In this document: in pieces, positions 42,160-49,965 of the stretch
Numbering within the stretch: the stretch's first letter is position 1
How the letters are laid out: each line of letters opens with the position of its first letter
Origin: WJMT01 sp964599635
Lineage (GTDB): Bacteria > Acidobacteriota > Aminicenantia > Aminicenantales > Aminicenantaceae
Assembly: GCA_964599635.1 (NCBI GenBank)
Contig: CAZRGM010000041.1
Location: forward strand, 38,712 to 102,711
Direction of reading: 5' to 3'
DNA: 64,000 nt
Translations under genes and position numbers: made by a program
Notes under the pieces: model-generated
Databases searched by the model: none
Seen by the model: only the letters and a program-made list of their open reading frames with translations
Told to the model about the DNA's origin: nothing

Positions 42160-42192
42160 AAAAATGGCAAATAAGTAAACTGTCCCCAATTT
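42160..42192 (-). repeat. dispersed repeat family B, inverted copy
   Basis: Read on the minus strand: AAATTGGGGACAGTTTACTT then ATTTGCCATTTT. It abuts the CTG codon of the micro-protein copy at 42195. Confidence 0.5.
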
Positions 42193-42194
42193 TT

Positions 42195-42430
42195 CTGAAA
42201 GACAGCGTCAAAATATTCTGGTGGTGGGTCAAGTGGTTTCTGTTCTGGGGATTTATATTCCTCCTTTTTGGGGTGCCTTTTTTCTAAAGACATTATTTCA
42301 AGGTAAAAGAATAATAAACCATGCAGGATAGATACACCGGGGACATAGGCGATTTCGCGAAATACGGCTTGTTGAGGTATATTCTGGATAGATCAGATAT
42401 GACTCTGGGAATCAAAGGGCATCGTCACTC
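42195..42430 (+). pseudogene. deleted duplicate of the 5.4-6.0 kb micro-protein/MQDRY locus
   Basis: 42195-42287 repeats the 30-codon micro-protein with CTG instead of GTG as first codon and TAA instead of TGA. After 32 bp, ATG 42320 starts the MQDRYTGDIGDFAKYGLLR gene, whose match ends near 42412. The 110-residue gene that separates the two in the first copy is missing. So copy 2 is an internal-deletion derivative of copy 1 or of a common ancestor. The micro-protein frame itself is conserved at the protein level; whether CTG can start it is doubtful. Confidence 0.65.
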
Positions 42431-43015
42431 TTTTGGCTTTCTTATCCATTCGCCGTCTTCTTTTTGAATCCACCATCCTGGATTGCTTTTAGAAATCCAG
42501 CTGTTGGCAAAAATTTCCTGAATTCTTTCAACCTGGTTGTCCGAGATATCCAAGGCTCTGGCTACCTCATTATAAAGGGCTTTTCTGTCGTTGTTTTCTT
42601 CTTTAACTAGCTTTCGAAGAGAAGCTTTATCTTTAAGAGACAGCCCCTCTTCCTCCCGGATGTGAATGAATCCATCATTTCCCTCTCCGATGTTTCCTCC
42701 ATTGTAAAATGGTTCAAGCTGGGGGAACCGTTCCTTGATAGAATTTTTGAGAGCTCTGATTTTGGGAGTGGAAACAGTTTCTGCTTTTTCCTGAGCATAA
42801 GCCAGGCTTACTAGAGAAAATCCCGGAGATTGAACAGTCTGTTTTTTATTGTTATTTTGTTTCTTTTCTTCGTCTTTAGATCTTACATCATCGACAATTT
42901 CGTCAGCTGTTTTTTGAACGGCGGCTTCAGGAAAGTAAATGTTTATGGTCAGACATGAAACTAAAAGTATAGTTATTACAGCCGATGATGCATGAAACAA
43001 GTTTCTTTTTTTCAT
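42425..43015 (-). CDS. DUF1318/YdbL-like lipoprotein
   Basis: A 196-residue protein with a lipoprotein-type signal ending LLVSC (cysteine 21), followed by LTINIYFPEAAVQKTADEIV, a linker rich in K/Q/N and a C-terminal DUF1318 domain (LSLKDKASLRKLVKEENNDR, DNQVERIQEIF, NPGWWIQKEDG). In Escherichia coli YdbL is a small periplasmic protein encoded with the AsmA-like YdbH and the lipoprotein YnbE, which bridge inner and outer membranes for lipid homeostasis. Here the lipoprotein NIYFP start plus DUF1318 domain looks like YnbE and YdbL in one chain. It follows the AsmA-like gene by about 50 bp, supporting that function. Confidence 0.82.
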   Translation of the reverse strand: MKKRNLFHASSAVITILLVSCLTINIYFPEAAVQKTADEIVDDVRSKDEEKKQNNNKKQTVQSPGFSLVSLAYAQEKAETVSTPKIRALKNSIKERFPQLEPFYNGGNIGEGNDGFIHIREEEGLSLKDKASLRKLVKEENNDRKALYNEVARALDISDNQVERIQEIFANSWISKSNPGWWIQKEDGEWIRKPKE

Positions 43016-43068
43016 TGAATTCCCCTTTCTTTCATTTTCTTTATTATAACATTTTAAATCTTTAATTG

Positions 43069-46000
43069 TTACTTGATCCTTCCTACTCTTTTCAAACGAT
43101 CAAGCATATCCTTGAACCTGATGGTATTTTCGGGCATCTTATTGATGACATCGATTCCAAAGAACAAGGGACCTTTCACCAGATACTCTTCTCCCCCTTC
43201 TGTAATGGTGCCTCTAAGATTGAAAACATCGTTTTTAAGGGAACAAACAATGCCGATCTTTTGATAGCGAAAGTTATTCACAAAAGCAGTCAGCCAGCTG
43301 GAAGAGGAAACAGGGTTTTTAGTGCCCGTTCCTATGACCGAGATATCATCAGCGGCTTTGAGACTGAAAAGCTGGGGAATATTTCTCTTTTTATCTGATT
43401 CAATGTGCAAAAAGAATCTCTCCGGTTGTCCGTAAGAAACAGCCAGGTCCCTGACTTCTCCATCAATTATTCCTGTCACTCTTCCAAAAGGAACTATTCC
43501 GGTCAGTTTTTCCAGATTGATATCCTGGAAAGTGATGTTTGTAAGAAAAGTCCTGTTTTTTGAAAAAGGTTTTTTAACTCCGGTGCTGTCTGCTTTGATT
43601 CTGCCGTCAAATACATTCATTTCTACAGTTCCATCTGTTTTTAATTGGTTTTGGTCCATAACAACAGACGAAAACTCTGCCTGAAGGGTGCCTTGGACAG
43701 GCAGTTCAAGATTTGGAAGAAGGGATAAGATTTCTGTTTTTTCAAGAGATAGAGAAGAAACAAGCTTGAATTCTGGAAAATAGTCCAGGGATGTTTCTCC
43801 TAAATAGAATTTTCCGTCTCCGAGCTTGAAAGAAAGGGGTTTGATAACAAATCTGCCGGGTCTGGAGTGAATATCAAGGTAAAGAGAATCAAGAGAAAAA
43901 ACAGGCGTCATCAAATCGCCGACTGAAAGAAAGCCCATACTCTTCTTTTCTTTATCAAACGGAGATGAGTCATTATTAAAAGGGATTTGAAAGGGAATAG
44001 AGGCCTCGATTCCCTGTATCTGGAGATTTTTTTTCTCATCTTTTAAAGAGCAGTCTTCCATACGGAGTAATCCTTTAACATCGAGGCTATTTCCCGATTT
44101 TTTGATATGGGCGCTGGTTCTTATTGTTCCCTGGAGGGCATAGAATGATTCATCACCGGTTAGAATCTCTTGTAACCCGGTCAGGTCGAAAAGAGATAGA
44201 TTCGCATCAGTCTCAATTAATCTCTGTCTCCCGTAACCTATTTTCCCCTCGGCTGAAAATTCGCCTAATTCTCCTATATCAAGTTTAAAAGAGAGGTCCT
44301 GAAGGTTTTGCTCAAGAGGGAAAAGAGCTCCTTTCAGGGTTGTTTTTAAATTATATTTTTGCCAGTTTAAATAATAAGTCTTCCACAAGGATTCTCCTTG
44401 TGTTAATTGTAAATCCAGGGAAAAAGGAACCGTCTTTAAAGGGAATTTCAGTTCATACTGCAGATTAATCTGGCTGCTCAAGGATTCTGAGGCTATGGTG
44501 AACTCAGGATTGTGAAAGGTTAATCCGGAAACATCTGCAGCAGCCTGTCCCTTCCAGGCATTCTTATTGATGTTTCCTCTGTGCTTCAACCCGGCTTTAA
44601 GATCAAATATTCCTTCCGGTTCCCAGGAAAGAAGCCTGTCTGGTAGGATTTGAGGAAATAAAGTCAGGACTTTCTGAATTTTAATTCCGGGCCAGGAGAG
44701 TGAAAGATGTTTTTCTCCATCAATGCCCGGACCTGCTTTTCCGTTGATGGTTAAAGGAGGCAGGGATGGGAATGAAAAGACAAGAAAACCAAGCTCTGCC
44801 ATCATGGATGGAAAAAGGAAACTGGCTTCTCCTTTAAAAGACACAGCCGGGAAGTTTATCTTATTTTCTTTATAAGAAAGTGAAGTTTCTTCCATTAAAC
44901 CTGTCCAGGAAACTTCTTCCAGAATCAATTCTTCTCTAGCATAAGAAAGCGGCACCTGGACTTCCAGGTTGTTGAGGGTCATTTCATTCATTTGAATGCG
45001 GCCTTCAGTCAGAGTTAAAAAACCTTTAACTTCTTTTTTATCTGTACCAGCAGCAACATTCAAATCAGCCATAAAGAGTGCTTTTGTCTCAATGCCCGGA
45101 ACTTTATATCTTAGGTCAAGAGGGCCTAAGTCTAAATCCCCGTCGAAGAGAAAGTGATTTTCATCCCCGTCAGCAAAGCCTTTTCCTTGGAGAGCGGCTG
45201 GTCCAGAGACCTGTAGCTGAGCCCGGTTTATGTTAATCTCCGGGAGATAAGATTTCAGCAAGGTTTTTGATTTTCCGATGTCTGACATTCGGATTTTGGT
45301 GGAAAAAGAATAAAATGGTTTATTAAAATCAGCTTTGGCCTCAGCTGTAAGCCAAATATGGGGGGGAAGACTAAGCTGGTATACCTTGAGAGAAAGGACA
45401 TTTTCTTCAGGAGGCAGGTATAGTTTCAGTTTTCCTTCAATCGGTTTATCCAGTTCGATTGATTGATTTTCAAAAGACAGACTTGTTACATCTAAATAAA
45501 GAGAAGTAAAAAGAGACGGAGCTTCAGAAAGCTGAAGCAACCCCGAGATGTTTAATTGACCTGAGATTCCTGAAAGAGCTTGGTTGACAGAAGCCGATAT
45601 TTCAGGAGCATTTAGCATAAAAAGGAAATTTCCCTCCTTGTCGCCGGGATAAAGGGAGAAATTAAGTTGTTTGGCAATCACTTCTCCGTCATCAAAGCGG
45701 AGTTTTATGTAAGAATTTTCCAAGTCAAGATAGCGGACAAAACTCAGGATATGGGAAAGATCAGAGGCTAGGTCGTGCCAGTAAATGACTTTTCCTGTTG
45801 TCTTTATCAGGACGTCGGCTTCCAATCCTCTAACCAGCAAAGTGTCTAAGTAAGGTTTTTGGCCTTTTCTCAGACGGTGTATATTGCCTTGTCCTGAAAG
45901 TCTTTCCATTTCAATTTTGATCTGTGTTTCACCAATATTATAAAGCAGGCTGCTGTTTTCCATGTCAAAAGACAATGGGAAGAGGCTGTAGTTCAGTTTT

Positions 46001-46167
46001 TCGATTTGGACAGGGATTCCCGTGTTTTTTTTGAGGTATTTCTCGGCCATGTTTTTTACCAGGTTTTTCTGGAAAAAAAAGATAAAGGCAAGAACAATAA
46101 CCACAAGCAGGATAAATGATAAAAAGATGCCTGTTCCCCAGAGGAACTTTTTTATGATTTTTTTCAT
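43069..46167 (-). CDS. AsmA/YdbH-like intermembrane bridge protein
   Basis: A 1032-residue protein anchored by one N-terminal transmembrane helix (IFLSFILLVVIVLAFIFFF), then a long periplasmic region of repeating amphipathic beta segments as in AsmA-like, YdbH and TamB proteins (for example VTSLSFENQSIELDKPIEGK, INRAQLQVSGPAALQGKGF, SLYLDIHSRPGRFVIKPLSF). The C-terminal part (EFSSVVMDQNQLKTDGTVEM, IVPFGRVTGIIDGEVRDLAV) resembles the conserved end of YdbH. Such proteins form a hydrophobic groove that carries phospholipids between membranes. It forms an operon with the DUF1318 lipoprotein. Length is larger than E. coli YdbH (about 880) but normal for the group. Confidence 0.8.
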   Translation of the reverse strand: MKKIIKKFLWGTGIFLSFILLVVIVLAFIFFFQKNLVKNMAEKYLKKNTGIPVQIEKLNYSLFPLSFDMENSSLLYNIGETQIKIEMERLSGQGNIHRLRKGQKPYLDTLLVRGLEADVLIKTTGKVIYWHDLASDLSHILSFVRYLDLENSYIKLRFDDGEVIAKQLNFSLYPGDKEGNFLFMLNAPEISASVNQALSGISGQLNISGLLQLSEAPSLFTSLYLDVTSLSFENQSIELDKPIEGKLKLYLPPEENVLSLKVYQLSLPPHIWLTAEAKADFNKPFYSFSTKIRMSDIGKSKTLLKSYLPEININRAQLQVSGPAALQGKGFADGDENHFLFDGDLDLGPLDLRYKVPGIETKALFMADLNVAAGTDKKEVKGFLTLTEGRIQMNEMTLNNLEVQVPLSYAREELILEEVSWTGLMEETSLSYKENKINFPAVSFKGEASFLFPSMMAELGFLVFSFPSLPPLTINGKAGPGIDGEKHLSLSWPGIKIQKVLTLFPQILPDRLLSWEPEGIFDLKAGLKHRGNINKNAWKGQAAADVSGLTFHNPEFTIASESLSSQINLQYELKFPLKTVPFSLDLQLTQGESLWKTYYLNWQKYNLKTTLKGALFPLEQNLQDLSFKLDIGELGEFSAEGKIGYGRQRLIETDANLSLFDLTGLQEILTGDESFYALQGTIRTSAHIKKSGNSLDVKGLLRMEDCSLKDEKKNLQIQGIEASIPFQIPFNNDSSPFDKEKKSMGFLSVGDLMTPVFSLDSLYLDIHSRPGRFVIKPLSFKLGDGKFYLGETSLDYFPEFKLVSSLSLEKTEILSLLPNLELPVQGTLQAEFSSVVMDQNQLKTDGTVEMNVFDGRIKADSTGVKKPFSKNRTFLTNITFQDINLEKLTGIVPFGRVTGIIDGEVRDLAVSYGQPERFFLHIESDKKRNIPQLFSLKAADDISVIGTGTKNPVSSSSWLTAFVNNFRYQKIGIVCSLKNDVFNLRGTITEGGEEYLVKGPLFFGIDVINKMPENTIRFKDMLDRLKRVGRIK

Positions 46168-46247
46168 TTGATCTGGACTTGTGACTTATGAAAAATTAAC
46201 ACAGCCAAGAGCGTTAAGTCAATAAAGGCGACTTAAAAGGTGTTCAG

Positions 46248-46399
46248 GGTAAAAGGGGGACAGACCCCGGGGGGTAAAAGGGATGGGTAAAAGGGGGACA
46301 GACCCCGATATCTTCAACCATATCAATGACATAACCCCATTTATCTCCCCTTTTTACCCCTTAGAGCTCCATTTGCCCCCCCCAAATCAGCAGTTTAAG
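46248..46399. repeat. dispersed repeat family A, longest copy
   Basis: Two tandem GTAAAAGGGGGACAGACCCC heads, then ATATCTTCAACCATATCAAT, GACATAACCCCATTTATC, CCCCTTAGAGCTCCATTTGC and CCCCCCCAAATCAGCAGTTTAAG. The GGGG-ACAGA-CCCC heads can form short hairpins. The last bases of the repeat supply the stop codon of the PIN-like gene. Confidence 0.65.
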
Positions 46400-46898
46400 C
46401 GTCATTTATCTCATCCAGAGAATTGACCTGAGAATAGAATCCAGCTTTTATCATTTTGGATAGGATACGGTGCCCCTCATCCAGGTTAATGATTTGATTT
46501 TTTGCCGCTTTTTTTAGGATGCCGAGAGTGCCTGTGAGCTTAACACTCAATAATCCGGATTCTCTTCTTGCGGCTCTGTCATCACAAGCAAAGATATATC
46601 CTCTGCATTTGGCTGCAGCTATGCTGGATGCTTCGCCATGACCTAGGGAAACAGAGAGCGTTTGGTAAAGGGATCTCTCTTGGGAAGTTTTTAGGCTGAC
46701 TTCCGCCAGCCATCCTTTTTTTAAGGCCCCATGGATTTCTCTCAAGTCTTTATGCCCCTGGTGGATTCCTTTGAGAATCTCGGTTGATACAAGATTTGTG
46801 ATATAAGCTGAGTTTTTATATAGATTCTCCAAAATAAACAGAGAATCAGAAAAACTAAAATTGGAAAGAGTGCTGCAGTCGAATATGATCTCAGGCAT
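46395..46898 (-). CDS. PIN-like (DUF3368-type) toxin
   Basis: A 167-residue protein with the PIN acidic residues: IIFDCSTLSNF at the start, VSTEILKGI, SLGHGEASSIAAAK and IFACDDRAARRES, giving D...E...D/D. The end GTLGILKKAAKNQIINLDEG with MIKAGFYS is typical of DUF3368-type PIN proteins. PIN toxins are magnesium-dependent RNases. It overlaps its antitoxin gene by 8 bp. The stop codon lies within the right end of a family A repeat, so the C-terminus may have been altered by the insertion. Confidence 0.82.
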   Translation of the reverse strand: MPEIIFDCSTLSNFSFSDSLFILENLYKNSAYITNLVSTEILKGIHQGHKDLREIHGALKKGWLAEVSLKTSQERSLYQTLSVSLGHGEASSIAAAKCRGYIFACDDRAARRESGLLSVKLTGTLGILKKAAKNQIINLDEGHRILSKMIKAGFYSQVNSLDEINDA

Positions 46899-47202
46899 TC
46901 TCTGCGTCTTGAGATAGGTCTTTAGGATCTGCGGTTTGAATGGAGATTCTGTGTTTCCGGAGATAGTTTCTGGTGCTTATGGGGTCGAGACCCAGAACCT
47001 CAGCCAGTTTTCCCAGACTGATAAACCCCTCCTGGTAAGCACTGAGGGCTACCTGTCTTCGCTTCTCAAGCTTATTCTTTTTTTTATAGACTTCATCCAG
47101 CGCATCTCTCACCAATCCCCCCAGGGTTCGCCCCTGTTTTTTGGCATAGCGTTTGAGCTTTTTATGCTGATCTTCATCCAGCATGATGTTGGTTCTTTTC
47201 AT
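46891..47202 (-). CDS. ribbon-helix-helix/UPF0175-like antitoxin
   Basis: A 103-residue protein. Residues 1-35 form a ribbon-helix-helix DNA-binding domain (RTNIMLDEDQHKKLKRYAKK, GRTLGGLVRDAL). Residues 50-90 form a UPF0175-type helix-turn-helix (ALSAYQEGFISLGKLAEVLG, STRNYLRKHRI). Such proteins repress their own promoter and neutralise the downstream PIN toxin. A promoter and direct-repeat operator directly upstream fit this. Confidence 0.85.
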   Translation of the reverse strand: MKRTNIMLDEDQHKKLKRYAKKQGRTLGGLVRDALDEVYKKKNKLEKRRQVALSAYQEGFISLGKLAEVLGLDPISTRNYLRKHRISIQTADPKDLSQDAENA

Positions 47203-47216
47203 GACATACTCTCTTA

Positions 47217-47264
47217 TATGTGTAACCTTATGTGTATATTATATTGTGTTTTTCTTTTTGTCAA
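47217..47264 (-). promoter_or_regulatory. promoter with direct-repeat operator of the RHH/PIN module
   Basis: On the minus strand TTGACA (47264-47259), a 17-bp spacer and TAATAT (47241-47236) match the consensus well. Immediately downstream, TATGTGTA occurs twice on the plus strand (47217-47224 and 47229-47236) with a 12-bp period, the kind of tandem half sites used by ribbon-helix-helix repressors. Confidence 0.65.
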
Positions 47265-47277
47265 GAATCGAGGAGAT

Positions 47278-47351
47278 AAATGGGGTCCGGCTTATCTATT
47301 TAACTGATTTTTGGAAATAAATCGGGGACGGTTTATCCATTTACCTGATTT
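47278..47351. repeat. two tandem family B copies
   Basis: 33-bp copies at 47278-47310 and 47319-47351 in the same orientation, separated by 8 bp. A 40-bp scrap of the nucleotidyltransferase gene (CATGGTAATGAGATTTATTT, 47370-47392) follows at once and matches 39208-39230. Confidence 0.6.
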
Positions 47352-47437
47352 TTATTCATCCTCTTTTTTTCATGGTAATGAGATTTATTTTCAAGAGCCG
47401 CATCATAGGACCTCTCCTATAGACTATAGACTCACTA

Positions 47438-48064
47438 TCATCTAAATTCTTTATGGACGATGGTGATTCTTCCTGGATAGGTGATATCACCGAATGGTGT
47501 TGATACTTTGGGCTGTGCGTCGAGCGAAAGCCGAGATGCATTCCTGCTGCTGCCGCCTATAGCCAGAGCCAGGCCGATGATTTCTTCATACCCTCTCTGG
47601 CCGAAAAACTCATATAGGTCGATAGACATACGGATCGGAACCGTCGTAGCCTGCCCTGTTCCAGGGACTTGAATAGGCTGGTCAATGTTTCCATAGACAG
47701 TGGGCTTGTCATCGATGAGAAGCCGGGATTCCAGGCTGGTGAGTGTGGAAGTCGTTTTCCTCGTTCCTTCGGTTCCGTCATTGGGATTCTGGACCAGGAC
47801 GTCTAATGTCAATTCAGCAGGCAGCCGTTTAGAACTGAATCCCTGAAAGAGCTTGACTCCATTTGCTGGAGAAAAATCAGTCAATGCGGATTTCCCGGTT
47901 AAATTGATGCCGAGAAGGCTGAAATCATGAACTCCGCCAAGCTTAAACTGCAGCCGCTGCAGACTCATCAAAGTCTGGGTGAGCTGGTCCAATGTCTCGC
48001 AGCTTTGCAGAAACAGCAGTCCTGCAAGCGCCGCCATCAGAAGGACGGATGTTGCTTTTTTCAT
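47438..48064 (-). CDS. LEA14/WHy-domain lipoprotein
   Basis: A 208-residue protein with a lipoprotein signal (ALAGLLFLQSCETLDQ, cysteine about residue 22). The mature part matches LEA14-like/WHy (water stress and hypersensitive response) beta-sandwich proteins: FKLGGVHDFSLLGINLTGKS, LPAELTLDVLVQNPNDG and TSLESRLLIDDK followed by TTVPIRMSIDLYEFFGQRGY. Bacterial members are periplasmic, and some help desiccation or cold tolerance. It is a single gene, with GGAGG before the ATG on the minus strand. Confidence 0.78.
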   Translation of the reverse strand: MKKATSVLLMAALAGLLFLQSCETLDQLTQTLMSLQRLQFKLGGVHDFSLLGINLTGKSALTDFSPANGVKLFQGFSSKRLPAELTLDVLVQNPNDGTEGTRKTTSTLTSLESRLLIDDKPTVYGNIDQPIQVPGTGQATTVPIRMSIDLYEFFGQRGYEEIIGLALAIGGSSRNASRLSLDAQPKVSTPFGDITYPGRITIVHKEFR

Positions 48065-48322
48065 TGTGATTCCCTCCTTGAATTAAATTCCGCTTTATGA
48101 GAAATCATTTTTATCCAAAAAATCTTGGACAAATTCATAGTTCTTATAAATTCTTTTTTGGGAAATTATATAAGAATTTTATCAATCACATCATAGGTTT
48201 GCAATACTTTTATGCAGCCCATCATCAAACTAAGATTTTGCTGATAGAGGACAAACGTTTCTATCTGTTTTTAATTATTATCTTTGGATTAATTTCTAAA
48301 AAAATCTGAAAACGAAGGATAT

Positions 48323-48982
48323 TTACTTTTTCATCACAGCAAACCTGGATCTTTCTTTAAGATGGGCTGATAGGTCGAACCCGATCTTTAAGAGTATAAG
48401 GAGGGCTAATCCGGCCTCAGGTGTCTTGAGAAGGGTGACAAGGAAGGCACCGAGGATGAGAGTCAAATGAAGTATGAAAATTCTTGAGTAGGGTGCCGTC
48501 ATCAGTTTATGGATGGTGGCCTTTTTGCGTTCTCCTTTCAGAATGTAATTATAAATAAAAGAAAGCCCGTGACTTACAAAAAGAGCTGCCACCGCATAGG
48601 CGGCTTTCTCATCGATGAAGATATCCTGAATAAAGTTATGGAAGTTTTTTAGATCCGCGTTTGCCCATCTACCGAAAACAGATATTACAAAAACACCATG
48701 GCCCGCACAGAATCCGCCGTAATGGATCAGAAAAAAAGGGATAATGGATATTTTTCTGGCAATCTGTCTCCCTTCCCCTTGAGCAAAAATGAGCTTAAAG
48801 ATATTAAAGAACCCGATGACGAGATTTTCCGTCCAGAATAAAAAGATGATTAAAAAAACCGACCAATCGAGAAAAAGAGCTCCGAATAGAGGGAAAAGAT
48901 TAGCCGCGATCAATGACAGAGCTGAGAAGGAGAAGAGCCTTTCCCATTTGTTTTTGCGGGCTGCCTTTTTTTCTGTGGCCAT
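48323..48982 (-). CDS. DUF6498-type polytopic membrane protein
   Basis: A 219-residue protein with about six hydrophobic helices. The FLFWTENLVIGFFNIFKLIF block, HYGGFCAGHGVFV and SHGLSFIYNYILKGER are typical of DUF6498 membrane proteins, whose function is not known. It has a charged N-terminus (ATEKKAARKNKWERL). There are no linked genes on either side within 150 bp. Confidence 0.75.
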   Translation of the reverse strand: MATEKKAARKNKWERLFSFSALSLIAANLFPLFGALFLDWSVFLIIFLFWTENLVIGFFNIFKLIFAQGEGRQIARKISIIPFFLIHYGGFCAGHGVFVISVFGRWANADLKNFHNFIQDIFIDEKAAYAVAALFVSHGLSFIYNYILKGERKKATIHKLMTAPYSRIFILHLTLILGAFLVTLLKTPEAGLALLILLKIGFDLSAHLKERSRFAVMKK

Positions 48983-49143
48983 CTGATTTCATATTATCTC
49001 TGTATTTACTTTTTTCTCAACTAAAATTATTAAATGGGTAGGGGTTCGGAATGGGATTCTTGGATACCTGTAGTTGAGAAAAGAGGGACACCGTATTAAA
49101 TTCCTCATTGAAACAAAAATAATTTTAAAAAGGAGGAATAACG

Positions 49144-49548
49144 ATGTCCCTGTCACTATTTTATCGTGTTTTAGGCCTTTATGGATTTAATCAGTTGAGG
49201 TCCTGGAAAAAAGGCGGTGCTTTATACTTAGAGGTTATGCGATCAAAGAAGCGCTGCGGGGCCTGCAGCGCTTGGAAAGTGAAGAGAAAACTCTCTCTCA
49301 GAGTGCAGGAGAGGCTCTGGCAGCTCCTGCGCATCAATCATCCGATCTTCATAGCGTATGTGCTTAAAGAAGAACTGCGCCGGCTCTGGAAAATGCCCTC
49401 CCGAGAGAAAGCAAAAAAGTTTCTTAAAGTAGAGGGAATCAACAACCGCATCAAAGTGATCAAACGCAGGGCTTATGGCTATCGAGATCTCGTTTATTTT
49501 AAGCTAAAAATATACAATCTCCATGCCACTAGGTATCCATTATTGTGA
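49144..49548 (+). pseudogene. internally deleted ISL3-type transposase
   Basis: The 134-residue frame joins an ISL3-like N-terminus (LSLFYRVLGLYGFN and the zinc-finger start RSKKRCGAC) to an ISL3-like C-terminus (VQERLWQLLRINHPIFIAYV, LKEELRRLW and NNRIKVIKRRAYGYRDLVYF). The central catalytic DDE core of about 250 residues is missing, yet the frame is intact, so a small non-catalytic DNA-binding product could be made. AGGAGG precedes the ATG. I could not see terminal inverted repeats on either side. Confidence 0.68.
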
Positions 49549-49566
49549 TGAACCAAATTTATAAGA

Positions 49567-49758
49567 TTATTCGTTGTCAACAAATTTTTTTACGAGAAAT
49601 TCTTCCTGTTTGGGATCAAGGTTGAATCGTTGAGAGGCTTCTTCAATAATTTTTGCTTTGTCCTTTCCAGGTACCCGCTTAATTTTATCTGATATAAACT
49701 CAACCGCTTTTTTTAGGGAATCATCAATACGATTTTTCTTGGGTTGTTGGTATTTCAT
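49567..49758 (-). CDS. small hypothetical protein
   Basis: A 63-residue charged helical protein (SLKKAVEFISDKIKRVPGKD, KIIEEASQRFNLDPKQEEFL). The sequence is coherent and non-repetitive, so it is probably real although no Shine-Dalgarno site is visible. Its 3' end faces the transposase remnant 18 bp away. No function known. Confidence 0.5.
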   Translation of the reverse strand: MKYQQPKKNRIDDSLKKAVEFISDKIKRVPGKDKAKIIEEASQRFNLDPKQEEFLVKKFVDNE

Positions 49759-49965
49759 TTTTTTAGGGTTAATAGATTCTAATCCATTTCATTATTGAAT
49801 CTCCTCTTGCCGGAGGGGGATTTCTAAAAAAGAATAATACAGGACTTTTTTAAGATTTCTTTCAATCATTATTCCCAATTTAGCCTAAAATGGGAAGTAT
49901 GTCAAAAATATCTCTTTACAAAAAAAATTGGGGTTGGAGGGCGGCTAGGATAATTCACTTATATG

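Noticed and set aside
48097..48309. Rightward 70-codon frame between the LEA14-like and DUF6498 genes
   Set aside because: Low-complexity AT-rich sequence, no ribosome-binding site and no recognisable family. The about 250-bp gap otherwise shows nothing.
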